Positions 44,387 through 53,351 of a stretch of DNA of 64,000 nucleotides are shown here, piece by piece. A model generated the notes under the pieces. The model made no database searches and was not told where the DNA came from. It saw nothing but the letters and a program-made list of their open reading frames with translations. Positions within the stretch are counted from its first letter, which is position 1; each line of letters starts with the position of its first letter. The stretch comes from Flagellimonas meridianipacifica (GTDB taxonomy: Bacteria; Bacteroidota; Bacteroidia; Flavobacteriales; Flavobacteriaceae). The DNA is taken from assembly GCF_003001695.1 (NCBI RefSeq), contig NZ_PVYX01000001.1, positions 1,364,001 through 1,428,000 of the forward strand. Reading direction: 5' to 3'. The position numbers and the translations under genes were made by a program.

Positions 44387-45871
44387 TTATTTAAGTTGAA
44401 ATTCAGGTTCTCTTACCAAATACAGTAACAACAAGTATACTTGTGTGCCAGCGTCATCAAGGGTCATGTTCCAAGATCCTGTTTCGTAGACATTGTTGTC
44501 TTCATAAGGCTCCCGGAAAGCTATGATTGCCCTGTCGTAATCGGCATCGGTCAATAAACCTTTTGGTGTTAGCTTGTCTATTATGGCCCTTGCCACAACA
44601 TTTGGATCTGTTTCCGTTGCACCATTAGCTCCAGTGGCTTCAATACCAAAGGTTCTAAACTGCTCTGGATCCGATTGGAAGAAAGCTTGGATATATACTT
44701 CTGAAGTCAACCAACGACCAATAATAAAATTGGTGTTTATCCATTCCCTGTCTCTTTGCCAACCCGCCACATCGAAAGGATCAAACATTTCTTGTCCAAT
44801 CAATCTTGAAGAGTCAATAACGTTTTGGACTATGTTATCGTCATAGGTAAAATTGGTCTCTTTGATTAGGCCCAAATACAAGTCGAACGGACTTTTGATG
44901 ATTACTCCAATGGCATCCTCATCAAAAAAGTGCTGACTTTTAAAAAGCTGTCGCATTACTGGCGCTAATTCAAAGTTATTGGCAACAAAAGTTGCGGCCA
45001 ATCCTGAAATTATGGTCTGTGCATTACCCATTTCATCGTCTGAATCGGGATGCACAAAATATTCGTAAAGCTTTTTACATATAAAATTGGCTATTTCATT
45101 GGGACGTTCATTGAAAAGGATATCGATGGTATCATCATATCCCCAATTTCCAGTTTGCCCCAAAATGGTTTTATTATCCGTATTAAAGTCTTCGGGATTA
45201 AAAGTTACTTGGGTACAACCTACGTCTCCACGATTGGTATAACCGGATAAAGATTTAGCTGTCTCAATGATATCTTCTTCCGTGTAACCATTACCTTCAC
45301 CCAAGGTAAATAGCTCATAAAGCTCACGGGCATAGTTTTCGTTGGGATTGTTACCTCGGTTTCTAGCACCATCAAGGTAATACAGCATGGCGCTAGTCAG
45401 TCCAATTTCGCTAACAAAAGTTTTGAAATTACCTAGCGCATTTCTTTGTAGACAGTTGATATAGTAATACAAAAAGGAATTACAACGATAAACGTCAATC
45501 TCAGTCACAAAGTGATTATGCCAAAAGAAACTGAGTCTATCCCTTAGATTATTGTCTAAAAGGGCGTTTCCATAGGCAGTTTCAAACTCTTCCTGCTGTG
45601 CGCGACGCACTTGACGTGCAAGGTCATCGTCTGCAGGATAGTCATCGTTATTCCAATCCGCCCAAAGAGGCGCTGGAATTACGGGAGCAGCCAAGGCTTG
45701 ATCTACAAGATTGTCTACAAGAGCTTCTGCAGATTGTCCGACAGCAGCGTTAATGGTCTGGACCGAGGCACTAAAACCAAGCCTTCGGTACAAATGGGCA
45801 GCACGTAACTCATCCAATGGAGTTGTATACGGCGCCAAGGTTGAGGAATTACAATTGATAAAGTACTCCAT
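44387..45871 (-). CDS. DUF1800 protein
   Basis: 494 residues. Typical DUF1800 features: RAAHLYRRLGFSAS, FFWHNHFVTEID, NENYARELYELFTLGEGNGYTEEDI, QTGNWGYDDTIDILF and a DPFDVAGWQRDREWINTNF section. No Sec or Tat signal peptide is visible at its start (MEYFINCNSSTLAPY), so it may travel with the Tat-exported DUF1501 partner. The pair occurs together across many Bacteroidota and Planctomycetes, often secreted, with unknown substrate. First gene of the operon. Confidence 0.88.
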   Translation of the reverse strand: MEYFINCNSSTLAPYTTPLDELRAAHLYRRLGFSASVQTINAAVGQSAEALVDNLVDQALAAPVIPAPLWADWNNDDYPADDDLARQVRRAQQEEFETAYGNALLDNNLRDRLSFFWHNHFVTEIDVYRCNSFLYYYINCLQRNALGNFKTFVSEIGLTSAMLYYLDGARNRGNNPNENYARELYELFTLGEGNGYTEEDIIETAKSLSGYTNRGDVGCTQVTFNPEDFNTDNKTILGQTGNWGYDDTIDILFNERPNEIANFICKKLYEYFVHPDSDDEMGNAQTIISGLAATFVANNFELAPVMRQLFKSQHFFDEDAIGVIIKSPFDLYLGLIKETNFTYDDNIVQNVIDSSRLIGQEMFDPFDVAGWQRDREWINTNFIIGRWLTSEVYIQAFFQSDPEQFRTFGIEATGANGATETDPNVVARAIIDKLTPKGLLTDADYDRAIIAFREPYEDNNVYETGSWNMTLDDAGTQVYLLLLYLVREPEFQLK

Positions 45872-46043
45872 AGCAATGTTCGGCGTTAAATAGGTCCATA
45901 GTTTTGGGGCAACTATATGTCTAGCTTAGCGTTGGTGTGGTTCTGATAAAGAGCTCACAAATTACAATGTTAACGTTATGATAAGGGTCAAGCACCAAAT
46001 TTTTCGATGAAATGCATGCTTTTTTTTCTATTTTTCAAAATTT

Positions 46044-46403
46044 ATGGGTCAACATAACGCTTTTGGGCACCAAGGAGAACGAATCGCCGCGAATTTTTTA
46101 AAGGAAAAAGGATACCAAATCCTTGAACAAAACTATAGATATGATAGGGCGGAAGTTGATATTCTTGCACAAAAAGAGGGTACTCTGGTCGTGGTCGAGG
46201 TAAAATCCAGAACTTCAGATTTCTTAGAAGACATATCACAAGTGATCAATCAAGGAAAAATAAAAAGACTGGTCAAAGCGGCAGACCACTATATACAGGA
46301 AAACAATTTGGATGTAGAAGTACGATTTGATGTAATCATTGTAAAGGGAGGTTCTAAGGGTTTTGAGGTAGAACATCTAGAAAGTGCTTTTCACTATTTC
46401 TAA
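46044..46403 (+). CDS. yraN: YraN/UPF0102-family protein
   Basis: 119 residues. Endonuclease-like fold: GHQGERIAANFLKEKGYQILEQNYR, RAEVDILAQKEGTLVVVEVKSR with the D-ExK nuclease residues (Asp, Glu and Lys). Length is usual for UPF0102. Role in DNA repair is presumed from the fold but not proven. In this lineage it stands directly before an ACT-domain gene. Confidence 0.93.
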   Translation: MGQHNAFGHQGERIAANFLKEKGYQILEQNYRYDRAEVDILAQKEGTLVVVEVKSRTSDFLEDISQVINQGKIKRLVKAADHYIQENNLDVEVRFDVIIVKGGSKGFEVEHLESAFHYF

Positions 46404-46455
46404 CTACTTGTGTTATTTGTAACAATTTGTTATTTTTGTTTGAAAAGCCAATCAG

Positions 46456-47115
46456 ATGAAAACCATTTCCGCAGTTGTAGAACACTATATTAAGAAGAAA
46501 CCCTTCCTTCAAAGTGCCCTAGCACAAGGAATAATTAACCTTACTTCTCTATCCAGGCAGATTAAACCAGAGATTTCAGAAGCGTTGGGAAAAGACGTAA
46601 AGGACGGTGCCGTGGTGATGGCCCTTAAACGCCTTTCAGATGATTTGGAATTCCGTGCCACCCACCGTATCGTTAAGGTGCTTAAGAACATTGGGGAAAT
46701 TACAGTTCGGTCCAATCTTACCGATTACACCTTTCTTGCCTCAGATACCATATTGAGGCAACAGGCTCAATTATTGGAAGAGGTTAACGTGAACCAAGAT
46801 GTTTTTTACACTTCTTCAAGAGGGGTAAACGAAATCAACATCGTTATCAGCAATACCATGGATGGCGTGGTTGAAAAATACTTTGCCAATGAGCGGTGCA
46901 CACAAAAAGCTGAAAACCTCTCTTCAATCACGGTGAAATTACCAGCGGAAAATGTTTCGGTACCCGGAATCTACTATTTCATTTTTCAACGTTTGGCTTG
47001 GGAGGGCATCGTACTGTATGAAGTAATTTCCACGACCAATGAGTTTACTATTTTGGTGAATGAAGAACAGGTCGATGTTGCCTTTAAAACTATCAAAGAC
47101 CTGAAATCATTGTAA
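46456..47115 (+). CDS. ACT-domain protein, annotated elsewhere as aspartate kinase-like
   Basis: 219 residues. N-terminal part (about 1-85) looks like a helical DNA-binding or regulatory module (QGIINLTSLSRQIKPEISEALGKD). The C-terminal part (about 150-219) is an ACT-type domain resembling the regulatory end of aspartate kinases: ITVKLPAENVSVPGIYYFIFQRLAWEGI and FTILVNEEQVDVAFKTIKDL. There is no kinase catalytic domain, so the usual aspartate kinase label is misleading. Small-molecule sensing is likely. It follows yraN by 52 bases and shares its strand. Confidence 0.75.
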   Translation: MKTISAVVEHYIKKKPFLQSALAQGIINLTSLSRQIKPEISEALGKDVKDGAVVMALKRLSDDLEFRATHRIVKVLKNIGEITVRSNLTDYTFLASDTILRQQAQLLEEVNVNQDVFYTSSRGVNEINIVISNTMDGVVEKYFANERCTQKAENLSSITVKLPAENVSVPGIYYFIFQRLAWEGIVLYEVISTTNEFTILVNEEQVDVAFKTIKDLKSL

Positions 47116-47118
47116 TAC

Positions 47119-48024
47119 TCACTCCTTTATGGGTAGGTGTTTTTCATAGGTATTGTGTATGGCTAAAATCAAAAGGCCAAAAACAACCGCGGCTACAATT
47201 AAGACAGTGTTTACTATGCCATCCACTGAAAATGAGAGTCTGATAAGAATAGTGGAAATCACGAAGCCCGAATTCCGAATTACTTTATGGAACTTATCGG
47301 TATAGAAAAAAGATACCAACAATAAAATAACATCAACGATTATAAGAACGGTAAAGAATTCATCAAAAAAAACATTATTAATGTTTTTGATGGAGTCAAT
47401 TTTCTTGTTCCCCACGAAAAGGGTTTCATAGGACCAGCTGCCCAAAGAGTATATGGCAAGAACCAAAAGAATGGGCACTAGACCTATTGCAATTATCTTT
47501 TTTAAGCTTATAAATTTTTCAACATTTACCGCCAAGGTGGGATTTTGAGCGGACATCTTTTTTCGGTTGGTATTCAATCTATAAAACCAGTAAAGCAGAT
47601 AGAATAGCAAAAGCGAGGCGATGATATCGTATGTAAATTGAAGATCTTCCTTGAGGCTGAACCAATCAGAGCTTAACTTAAGATTGGATAAATCCTTGAA
47701 CAGCCTACGAATAATTATTAGACTTATTATCTCATATTGTTTACTAATATAAGTGGTGATTGATCTAGGTAGGTAAAAAATGAGCAGATATACCTCATAT
47801 AATAATATAAAAGAAAATGGAGTGTAGATGGCTCCTATGGGATTACCCAAAAGCTCAGATTGTATATTGAACAATGGCGTAAATTGGTTGACGTAAATCA
47901 AGACCAAATGCACGATAAAACTTAATATGGCAATTTTCAAGGTAAACCGCTCGAAGACTTCTTTGGTTCTATCTGAAAGTAAAAACTGGTAAAGAGAAGA
48001 AACCTTTTTTTGCACGGAGGTCAT
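47119..48024 (-). CDS. Multi-pass inner-membrane protein, unknown function
   Basis: 301 residues with about 6-7 hydrophobic segments (for instance FTLKIAILSFIVHLVLIYV, FILLYEVYLLIFYLP, IIASLLLFYLLYW, AIGLVPILLVLAIYSLGSW, FFTVLIIVDVILLLVSFFY, VLIVAAVVFGLLILA). Charged loops sit between them (RRLFKDLSNLKLS). It resembles ion-transport-like proteins of Flavobacteriia, but no selectivity filter or known motif is visible. Divergent from the large membrane-anchored gene at 48141 and convergent with the ACT gene (3 bases between ends). Confidence 0.75.
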   Translation of the reverse strand: MTSVQKKVSSLYQFLLSDRTKEVFERFTLKIAILSFIVHLVLIYVNQFTPLFNIQSELLGNPIGAIYTPFSFILLYEVYLLIFYLPRSITTYISKQYEIISLIIIRRLFKDLSNLKLSSDWFSLKEDLQFTYDIIASLLLFYLLYWFYRLNTNRKKMSAQNPTLAVNVEKFISLKKIIAIGLVPILLVLAIYSLGSWSYETLFVGNKKIDSIKNINNVFFDEFFTVLIIVDVILLLVSFFYTDKFHKVIRNSGFVISTILIRLSFSVDGIVNTVLIVAAVVFGLLILAIHNTYEKHLPIKE

Positions 48025-48140
48025 TGCTAAAAATAGGGATTATCATTTAAAGTGGGAAAATCACTTGGTGTAATGGGCTTTCCAACAGACTAAATTTGGA
48101 GGATTTTCGTTGTAATTAAAGATTTCTTGTACCCTTTTAC

Positions 48141-50120
48141 ATGAGAAAAAAAATCTTTTTTGGACTGTTAGCCGCTATGTTGATTTATGTGGGTTATCTG
48201 GTCTATCTTCTTGTGTTGTCCCCCAAGAACAACTTGCAATCCATTTATCTTATTCCGAAAGATGCAGTTTTTGTAGTTGAATCCGAAAAACCGGTCAAAA
48301 GTTGGAAAAAGATACGGGAAAGCGAAGCTTGGGAACATCTATTGAAAAACGATTATTTCTCAGAACTCACTTCCAATATCCAGGAAGTGGATACGGTATT
48401 CAATGATCAACGTAGATTGTTTGAATTTTTGGATGATCGTTCCTTGTTCATCTCAGTTCATATGATCTCTCCCAAGGATTATGGTATTTTCTATGTATTG
48501 GACCTAAAACGCATTGCCAAACTCAAATTGCTCAAAACGTATTTGAATACCTTATTGAACAACAACTACACCCTTAGTAAACGGAAGTATCATGAACATG
48601 AGATTTTGGAAATCTACGATCGCACAAGTAAGAAAACCATGTCTTTGGCCTTTATTAAAAATCAGTTGATAGCCTCTTACACCCATTCGTTGGTAGAAGC
48701 TTCAATAGACCAATACGAAGAGCCTGTTTTGGGGAGAAACCTGAACTTCATAGAAATCAATGAAAAAGTTGGGTTTGAAGATTTGTTTCGTGTGTATGTG
48801 CAATACAATTATTTGGATAACTATATCTCTGCATTTTCGGATAGACCCGGTGATTGGGTAAATCGGGTAAGTGAAAATTTTCTTTTTTCTGGGTTCCATT
48901 TCGACCTAGACAAAAATAACAGCCTGACTGCAAATGGATATACCAACATCAGCAATACCAATGAGAGCTATTTGGAAGCCTTGCAGAAGTCCGGTACAGC
49001 CAAAAGAAGTATTCCAAAAATTGCCCCTAAACGCACCGCACTATATTTAAGCTATGGGTTTGACAGTTTTTCTAAATTCTATGACAACTTTAAAGCGGTA
49101 CAACAGGATGACCCCAAACAGTTTGAAGATTACCAAACGGGTATTGAAAAGCTGGAAAAATTCCTAAAAATCAATATTGAGGAGCATTTTATCAGTTGGA
49201 TTGGTGATGAAATAGCCTTGCTTCAGATTGAATCCCAGATTTCGAAAGGTAAAAACGATATGGCCTTGGTATTAAAGACCAATGATAGTGACCATGCACG
49301 AACCAACTTGGGCTTTATCCTAGATCAAATCAGAAAAAAGACCCCGGTCAAATTTAAAACGGTGAGTTACAAACAGTACGAGATTAACTTCTTATCCATA
49401 AAAGGCTTTTTTAAGATTCTATTGGGTAACCGTTTCAAGGAATTGGACAAACCCTATTTTACCCTTATCGATGACTATGCGGTGTTCAGTAACAACCCAA
49501 ACACGATAAAGAGCATCATAAATGATGTTATAGAAAAGCAAACCCTGTCAACTTCGAAAGATTTTAAAGCGTTTGAGAAACGTTTTGAAAAAAAGTCAAG
49601 CCTATTTCTATACAGCAACGTTCCTGTACTATATAATAATATGTATGCCCTGGCGGATGGAAAGACCAAATCACAAATGCGAAAAAACAAGGACTTCATT
49701 ATTTGTTTTCCGCAGATTGGTCTTCAAATGAAACCTGAAGATGATGTATTTGAAAGCAGAATTGTTGTTGATTACAAGGATGTGGCAGAGGTGAAAGAAA
49801 GCTTTCAATTCCAGGAAGTGTCAAATACATCTAGGGATAAAGACCAAATTTCTAAAACCAAAGAAATCACAGAGGCTGTTTTTAATCTAAGACCTATTTA
49901 TCCCAATGATTTGACGGCCAAAACTTTCAATAGAAAGTATGCTAATGGAACCATCCGATTCGAAGTAGAACTTAAAGATGGACTCAAGCATGGGCGCTAC
50001 ACCGAATACCATTCCAATGGAAAAGAAAAGATGACCGGCCGTTTCCGAAAGGATATTCAGGTAGGCACTTGGAGGTATTTTGATGCCAACGGAGAACTGG
50101 TATTGAAAAAAAGATTCTGA
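48141..50120 (+). CDS. Membrane-anchored DUF3352-like protein with C-terminal MORN-like repeats
   Basis: 659 residues. One N-terminal anchor (FFGLLAAMLIYVGYLVYLLVL), then a long beta-rich region of about 550 residues with the DUF3352-style beginning YLIPKDAVFVVESEKPVKSWKK and repeated elements such as KFKTVSYKQYEINFLSIKG. The end (about 600-659) has YwqK/MORN-like repeats: GLKHGRYTEYHSNGKEKMTG and IQVGTWRYFDANGEL. Expected to face the periplasm from the inner membrane. Function unknown; common in Flavobacteriaceae. It precedes a serine hydrolase on the same strand. Confidence 0.75.
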   Translation: MRKKIFFGLLAAMLIYVGYLVYLLVLSPKNNLQSIYLIPKDAVFVVESEKPVKSWKKIRESEAWEHLLKNDYFSELTSNIQEVDTVFNDQRRLFEFLDDRSLFISVHMISPKDYGIFYVLDLKRIAKLKLLKTYLNTLLNNNYTLSKRKYHEHEILEIYDRTSKKTMSLAFIKNQLIASYTHSLVEASIDQYEEPVLGRNLNFIEINEKVGFEDLFRVYVQYNYLDNYISAFSDRPGDWVNRVSENFLFSGFHFDLDKNNSLTANGYTNISNTNESYLEALQKSGTAKRSIPKIAPKRTALYLSYGFDSFSKFYDNFKAVQQDDPKQFEDYQTGIEKLEKFLKINIEEHFISWIGDEIALLQIESQISKGKNDMALVLKTNDSDHARTNLGFILDQIRKKTPVKFKTVSYKQYEINFLSIKGFFKILLGNRFKELDKPYFTLIDDYAVFSNNPNTIKSIINDVIEKQTLSTSKDFKAFEKRFEKKSSLFLYSNVPVLYNNMYALADGKTKSQMRKNKDFIICFPQIGLQMKPEDDVFESRIVVDYKDVAEVKESFQFQEVSNTSRDKDQISKTKEITEAVFNLRPIYPNDLTAKTFNRKYANGTIRFEVELKDGLKHGRYTEYHSNGKEKMTGRFRKDIQVGTWRYFDANGELVLKKRF

Positions 50121-50182
50121 GGTTTTTCTAAGTCGATTGCCTTTCAATAATCACTAACTTCATGCACTTAAAAATTTTAAGC

Positions 50183-51334
50183 ATGAAGTCCACACTTTTT
50201 TTAGTTCTTATCTTATTTCTTTGGTATCCATTGCAGGCACAAGATTCCTATTTTCCGGAACGCAACGCGGAATGGGCAACAATCAAGTCCAAAAGGTTTT
50301 CATACGATTCGCAGGCATTGGCCAAAGCAATTGCCTTTGCCAATGAAAACGAGTATTCTGGTTCCAAAGATTTGCGTAGAGCGATTTTAAAAGGATTTGA
50401 AAGAGAGCCGTTTCATGAGATTTTGGGACCAACCAAAAAACGTGGTGGTCCTGCCGGGATGATTTTAAAGGATGGGTATCTGGTTACCTCTTGGGGAGAT
50501 ACCCGACGTGTGGACATGACCTTTAGTGTGACCAAAAGCTTTTTGTCCACTATGGCCGGTTTGGCTTTCGACAAAGGGCTAATTTCAAACACAGAAGACA
50601 AAGTGGGCCAGTATGTTTGGGATGGTACTTTTGATGGGGCACATAATTCCAAAATCAATTGGGAGCATTTATTGCAACAAAATTCAGATTGGAGTGGGGA
50701 ACTTTGGGGCATTAAAGATTGGGCCGATAGGCCTCCTCGAGAAGGAGGTCTGGACGATTGGAAATATAGAGAACTTCGCGAGCCTGGAACTGTAATGGAA
50801 TACAATGATGTCCGTGTTAATGTATTGGCTTATTCATTAACACATGTATGGAGAAACCCAATGCCCAAGGTACTCAAAGAAAATCTGATGGATGCCATTG
50901 AAGCTTCAACTACTTGGAGGTGGTTTGGCTATGATCACGCTTGGACTACCATTGATGGTTTAAAAATGAAGTCAGTGACCGGAGGGGGGCACTCTGGAGC
51001 AGGGCTGTTCATTAGCACAGAAGATATGGCTCGATTTGGGTTGTTGTTTCAGAACAATGGGGTTTGGAATGGGAAACGTATGTTAAGTGAGACTTGGATT
51101 GAAAAAGCTACCACACCCTCAGTACCCAATGTAAATTATGGCTATATGTGGTGGTTAAACCAGAAAGAGGGCAATCGCTATTGGGAAGGTGTGCCCGAGC
51201 ATGTGTTCTACGCCGCAGGTTTTGGAGGCAATTTCATTGTAGTGGACCAAGAGAAAGACCTAGTAATTGTGACACGCTGGTTGGAACCCAATAAAATTGG
51301 AAAGTTTGTAAAAATGGTTTATGATAGCATGTAA
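50183..51334 (+). CDS. Serine hydrolase (class C beta-lactamase-like)
   Basis: 383 residues from the ATG at 50183; the ATG at 50162 would add 7 residues before the signal peptide (TLFLVLILFLWYPLQAQ). Active-site motifs: SVTKSFLSTMAG (SxxK), YNDVRVN (YxN-like) and a late GGGHSGAGLFISTEDMARFGLL region. Typical of esterases, DD-peptidases and lactamase-like hydrolases in the periplasm. Nothing shows real beta-lactam activity. The gene is 62 bases after the DUF3352-like gene. Confidence 0.87.
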   Translation: MKSTLFLVLILFLWYPLQAQDSYFPERNAEWATIKSKRFSYDSQALAKAIAFANENEYSGSKDLRRAILKGFEREPFHEILGPTKKRGGPAGMILKDGYLVTSWGDTRRVDMTFSVTKSFLSTMAGLAFDKGLISNTEDKVGQYVWDGTFDGAHNSKINWEHLLQQNSDWSGELWGIKDWADRPPREGGLDDWKYRELREPGTVMEYNDVRVNVLAYSLTHVWRNPMPKVLKENLMDAIEASTTWRWFGYDHAWTTIDGLKMKSVTGGGHSGAGLFISTEDMARFGLLFQNNGVWNGKRMLSETWIEKATTPSVPNVNYGYMWWLNQKEGNRYWEGVPEHVFYAAGFGGNFIVVDQEKDLVIVTRWLEPNKIGKFVKMVYDSM

Positions 51335-51370
51335 TACAGTCTTACATGACCATCTCTCTTGGAGATTATA

Positions 51371-52471
51371 CTATTGAGCTTCCGAAGAGACCTCTATGGG
51401 CACAATATCGTCTAGAAATAGCACATAATCTTTTTGAGCTAAATGCATAAAGTCAGTAGCGCTTTTATGTCCAGGATAAGAAACAAAATGATGGCTCTTT
51501 CTGGCATTGCGCCAAAAAAGTGCCCATGTAATCCCAGAATGGGCAAGTTGTTGGTCAATAACCTTAGTCCACCAATCGGATATGCGTACCTTTTCCAGTC
51601 CAGATTCTGTAAGAGCGTATAGTTTTTGTTTTTCCTTACCCAATTGTGCGATGACCTTAAGCCCATCGTTCAAATTTTTTGAAAAGGATTTTGCCGTCCA
51701 ATGTTGATACAGGTCCATCCCTAAAATATCCACAACATCATCACCAGGATAGTATTCCAGATATGCCTCTCGATTATCGAAGGCATCAGGTGAATACGCG
51801 AACAACAGTTGGTCCACTGAAAATTCATGGGTAAGTAAATCAACGGTCTCACGCCAAAGCATTTTATACTCATCAGCCGAGCATTTGCCCTTGCCCCACC
51901 AGAACCAAGGTTTGTTCATTTCATGAAAAGGCCTGAAGATGATGGGTATTGGTCGGCCTTGGTCATCTTTTATGTCGTTAAAAAAACTGGCAATGGTAGC
52001 CAACCAGGTCTTGTAGGTTCTATGCAAGCGTCTCCCAGGCAGAAGTTTTTTTATGGGTTTACCCCTTCGATTCCAAGAATCTTCACCTGATATGGGGTTG
52101 CTGGCATGCCAACTAACTGTAACGATACCCCCTTTTTGATGTATTTTTTTTATCTGGTCTTGTATCAAAGCAAAAGGTACCGTATCCAGATTATATTCCC
52201 ATTCCAACTCTAAATGGCCAATATCAAAACCATGCACAGCAGGATGTTGGCCAGTAATCTCGTGTACATCGGTTTTAAAAAGCGTTCCGTCATTTTTCCA
52301 GCCAATGCCATAAGCTGTGGCGTCTTGATGACCAAAGGCATAGCCTTTTTTGGTAGTTTCCTGGAGTCTTTTGTACAGGTTTTGTGCTTCAGGACTTATT
52401 TTACGCGGTTTGGTTGTTCTGATACTGACGGTATTTACTTTTTTTAAAGATTTACATGACCCCATCAACAT
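51371..52471 (-). CDS. GH26 glycosidase, lipoprotein, probable beta-mannanase
   Basis: 366 residues from the first ATG at 52471. TIM-barrel GH26 with acid/base Glu184 in RPFHEMNKPWFWWG and nucleophile Glu289 in ALTESGL; also YAFGHQDATAYG and PGDDVVDILGMDLYQHW, matching endo-beta-mannanases. The ATG gives only MLMGSC before the lipid-type Cys. The same frame runs on upstream and reads KSPILKISLLCLSSIMLMGSC-like hydrophobic leader (stop at about 52610), so the real start is probably non-ATG, with CTG at 52528 the most plausible. GH26 cleaves mannans at the cell surface. Confidence 0.82.
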   Translation of the reverse strand: MLMGSCKSLKKVNTVSIRTTKPRKISPEAQNLYKRLQETTKKGYAFGHQDATAYGIGWKNDGTLFKTDVHEITGQHPAVHGFDIGHLELEWEYNLDTVPFALIQDQIKKIHQKGGIVTVSWHASNPISGEDSWNRRGKPIKKLLPGRRLHRTYKTWLATIASFFNDIKDDQGRPIPIIFRPFHEMNKPWFWWGKGKCSADEYKMLWRETVDLLTHEFSVDQLLFAYSPDAFDNREAYLEYYPGDDVVDILGMDLYQHWTAKSFSKNLNDGLKVIAQLGKEKQKLYALTESGLEKVRISDWWTKVIDQQLAHSGITWALFWRNARKSHHFVSYPGHKSATDFMHLAQKDYVLFLDDIVPIEVSSEAQ

Positions 52472-52643
52472 AATAGAGCTTAGGCACAGAAGGCTGATTT
52501 TTAATATTGGACTTTTGATGTAGTACAGGGCGCTATATTTTCTGTAATTAAAAATACTTCTTTTTGAATTGTCCGTTATGCTGAAGGTTTGGTTAAAGCA
52601 AACTTAAAAGAGGCATTCCTTGAACACGGATTGAGAATCAATT

Positions 52644-53351
52644 TTATTCAGCTAACAAGATATCAGAAAAGCCAAACTGTATTGATTTTGATGAGTCTGA
52701 AGGATTATTGTACGTTTTGAATATCTGTTCTCCAACTTCAAAAGCTACAGGGTATTGAAAAATAGGCCCATCAAAACAAAAAGTGTGGAATTCCCCATTC
52801 TCCCCGCAGGGGTCAACATCTTTGGGTAGTGCATCCATGAGTTCCAGGGATAGCTCCTTTCCCAAAAAAGACTTATCCAGCTTGGAGTTGTTGATGCAGA
52901 CAATGACCGCCTTAAATCCCAATTCAAGAAATTCTTGAAGCAAGACTTTGGTATCCTTTTTCCAAATTGGAAAAATAGGTTGAATACCAAATGGGCGAAG
53001 CATATCTTCTCGATACTTTTTCAAATCCTCAAGAAAAATATCCCCAAAAACGGTATGCGTATACCCTGCCGATTTAAGCTCCGAAACTTTGCTTTTCATC
53101 AAGGAATTGTACTCTTCCATAGACGGGTTTTCAGGAACCTGTAGTATATCCAATGAGATTCCAATGGCTTCAACTTGAGCTTCCAATACGTCTTTGCGCA
53201 AACCGTGCATGGAAACGCGGTTATAGTGTCCGTTTACCGTAGTTAAGAGACGGTCAATATTAGTATTTCGCTGCTGTATCAAATAATGTAGAGCCAGAGC
53301 AGAATCTTTCCCTGAGCTCCAATTGAAGTAGGTTTTTTGATTTTGGCTCAT
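52644..53351 (-). CDS. PP-loop ATPase of the diphthine-ammonia-ligase type
   Basis: 235 residues. The PP-loop SGKDSA at 13-18 binds ATP; then LLTTVNGHYNRVSMHGLR, YTHTVFGDIFLEDLKKYRE, IWKKDTKVLLQEFL and DPCGENGEFHTF, the latter specific to the MJ0570/Dph6 family. In archaea and eukaryotes the family amidates diphthine; bacteria lack diphthamide, so the bacterial substrate is unknown. The start overlaps the mfd stop by 4 bases, meaning coupled translation. Confidence 0.88.
   Translation of the reverse strand: MSQNQKTYFNWSSGKDSALALHYLIQQRNTNIDRLLTTVNGHYNRVSMHGLRKDVLEAQVEAIGISLDILQVPENPSMEEYNSLMKSKVSELKSAGYTHTVFGDIFLEDLKKYREDMLRPFGIQPIFPIWKKDTKVLLQEFLELGFKAVIVCINNSKLDKSFLGKELSLELMDALPKDVDPCGENGEFHTFCFDGPIFQYPVAFEVGEQIFKTYNNPSDSSKSIQFGFSDILLAE

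Noticed and set aside
50183-51334. Antibiotic-resistance beta-lactamase
   Set aside because: Shares only the general serine-hydrolase motifs; more like esterase or peptidase relatives common in this lineage.
52644-53351. Diphthamide synthesis in a bacterium
   Set aside because: The protein belongs to the Dph6-like PP-loop family, but bacteria have no diphthamide; a different substrate is far more likely.
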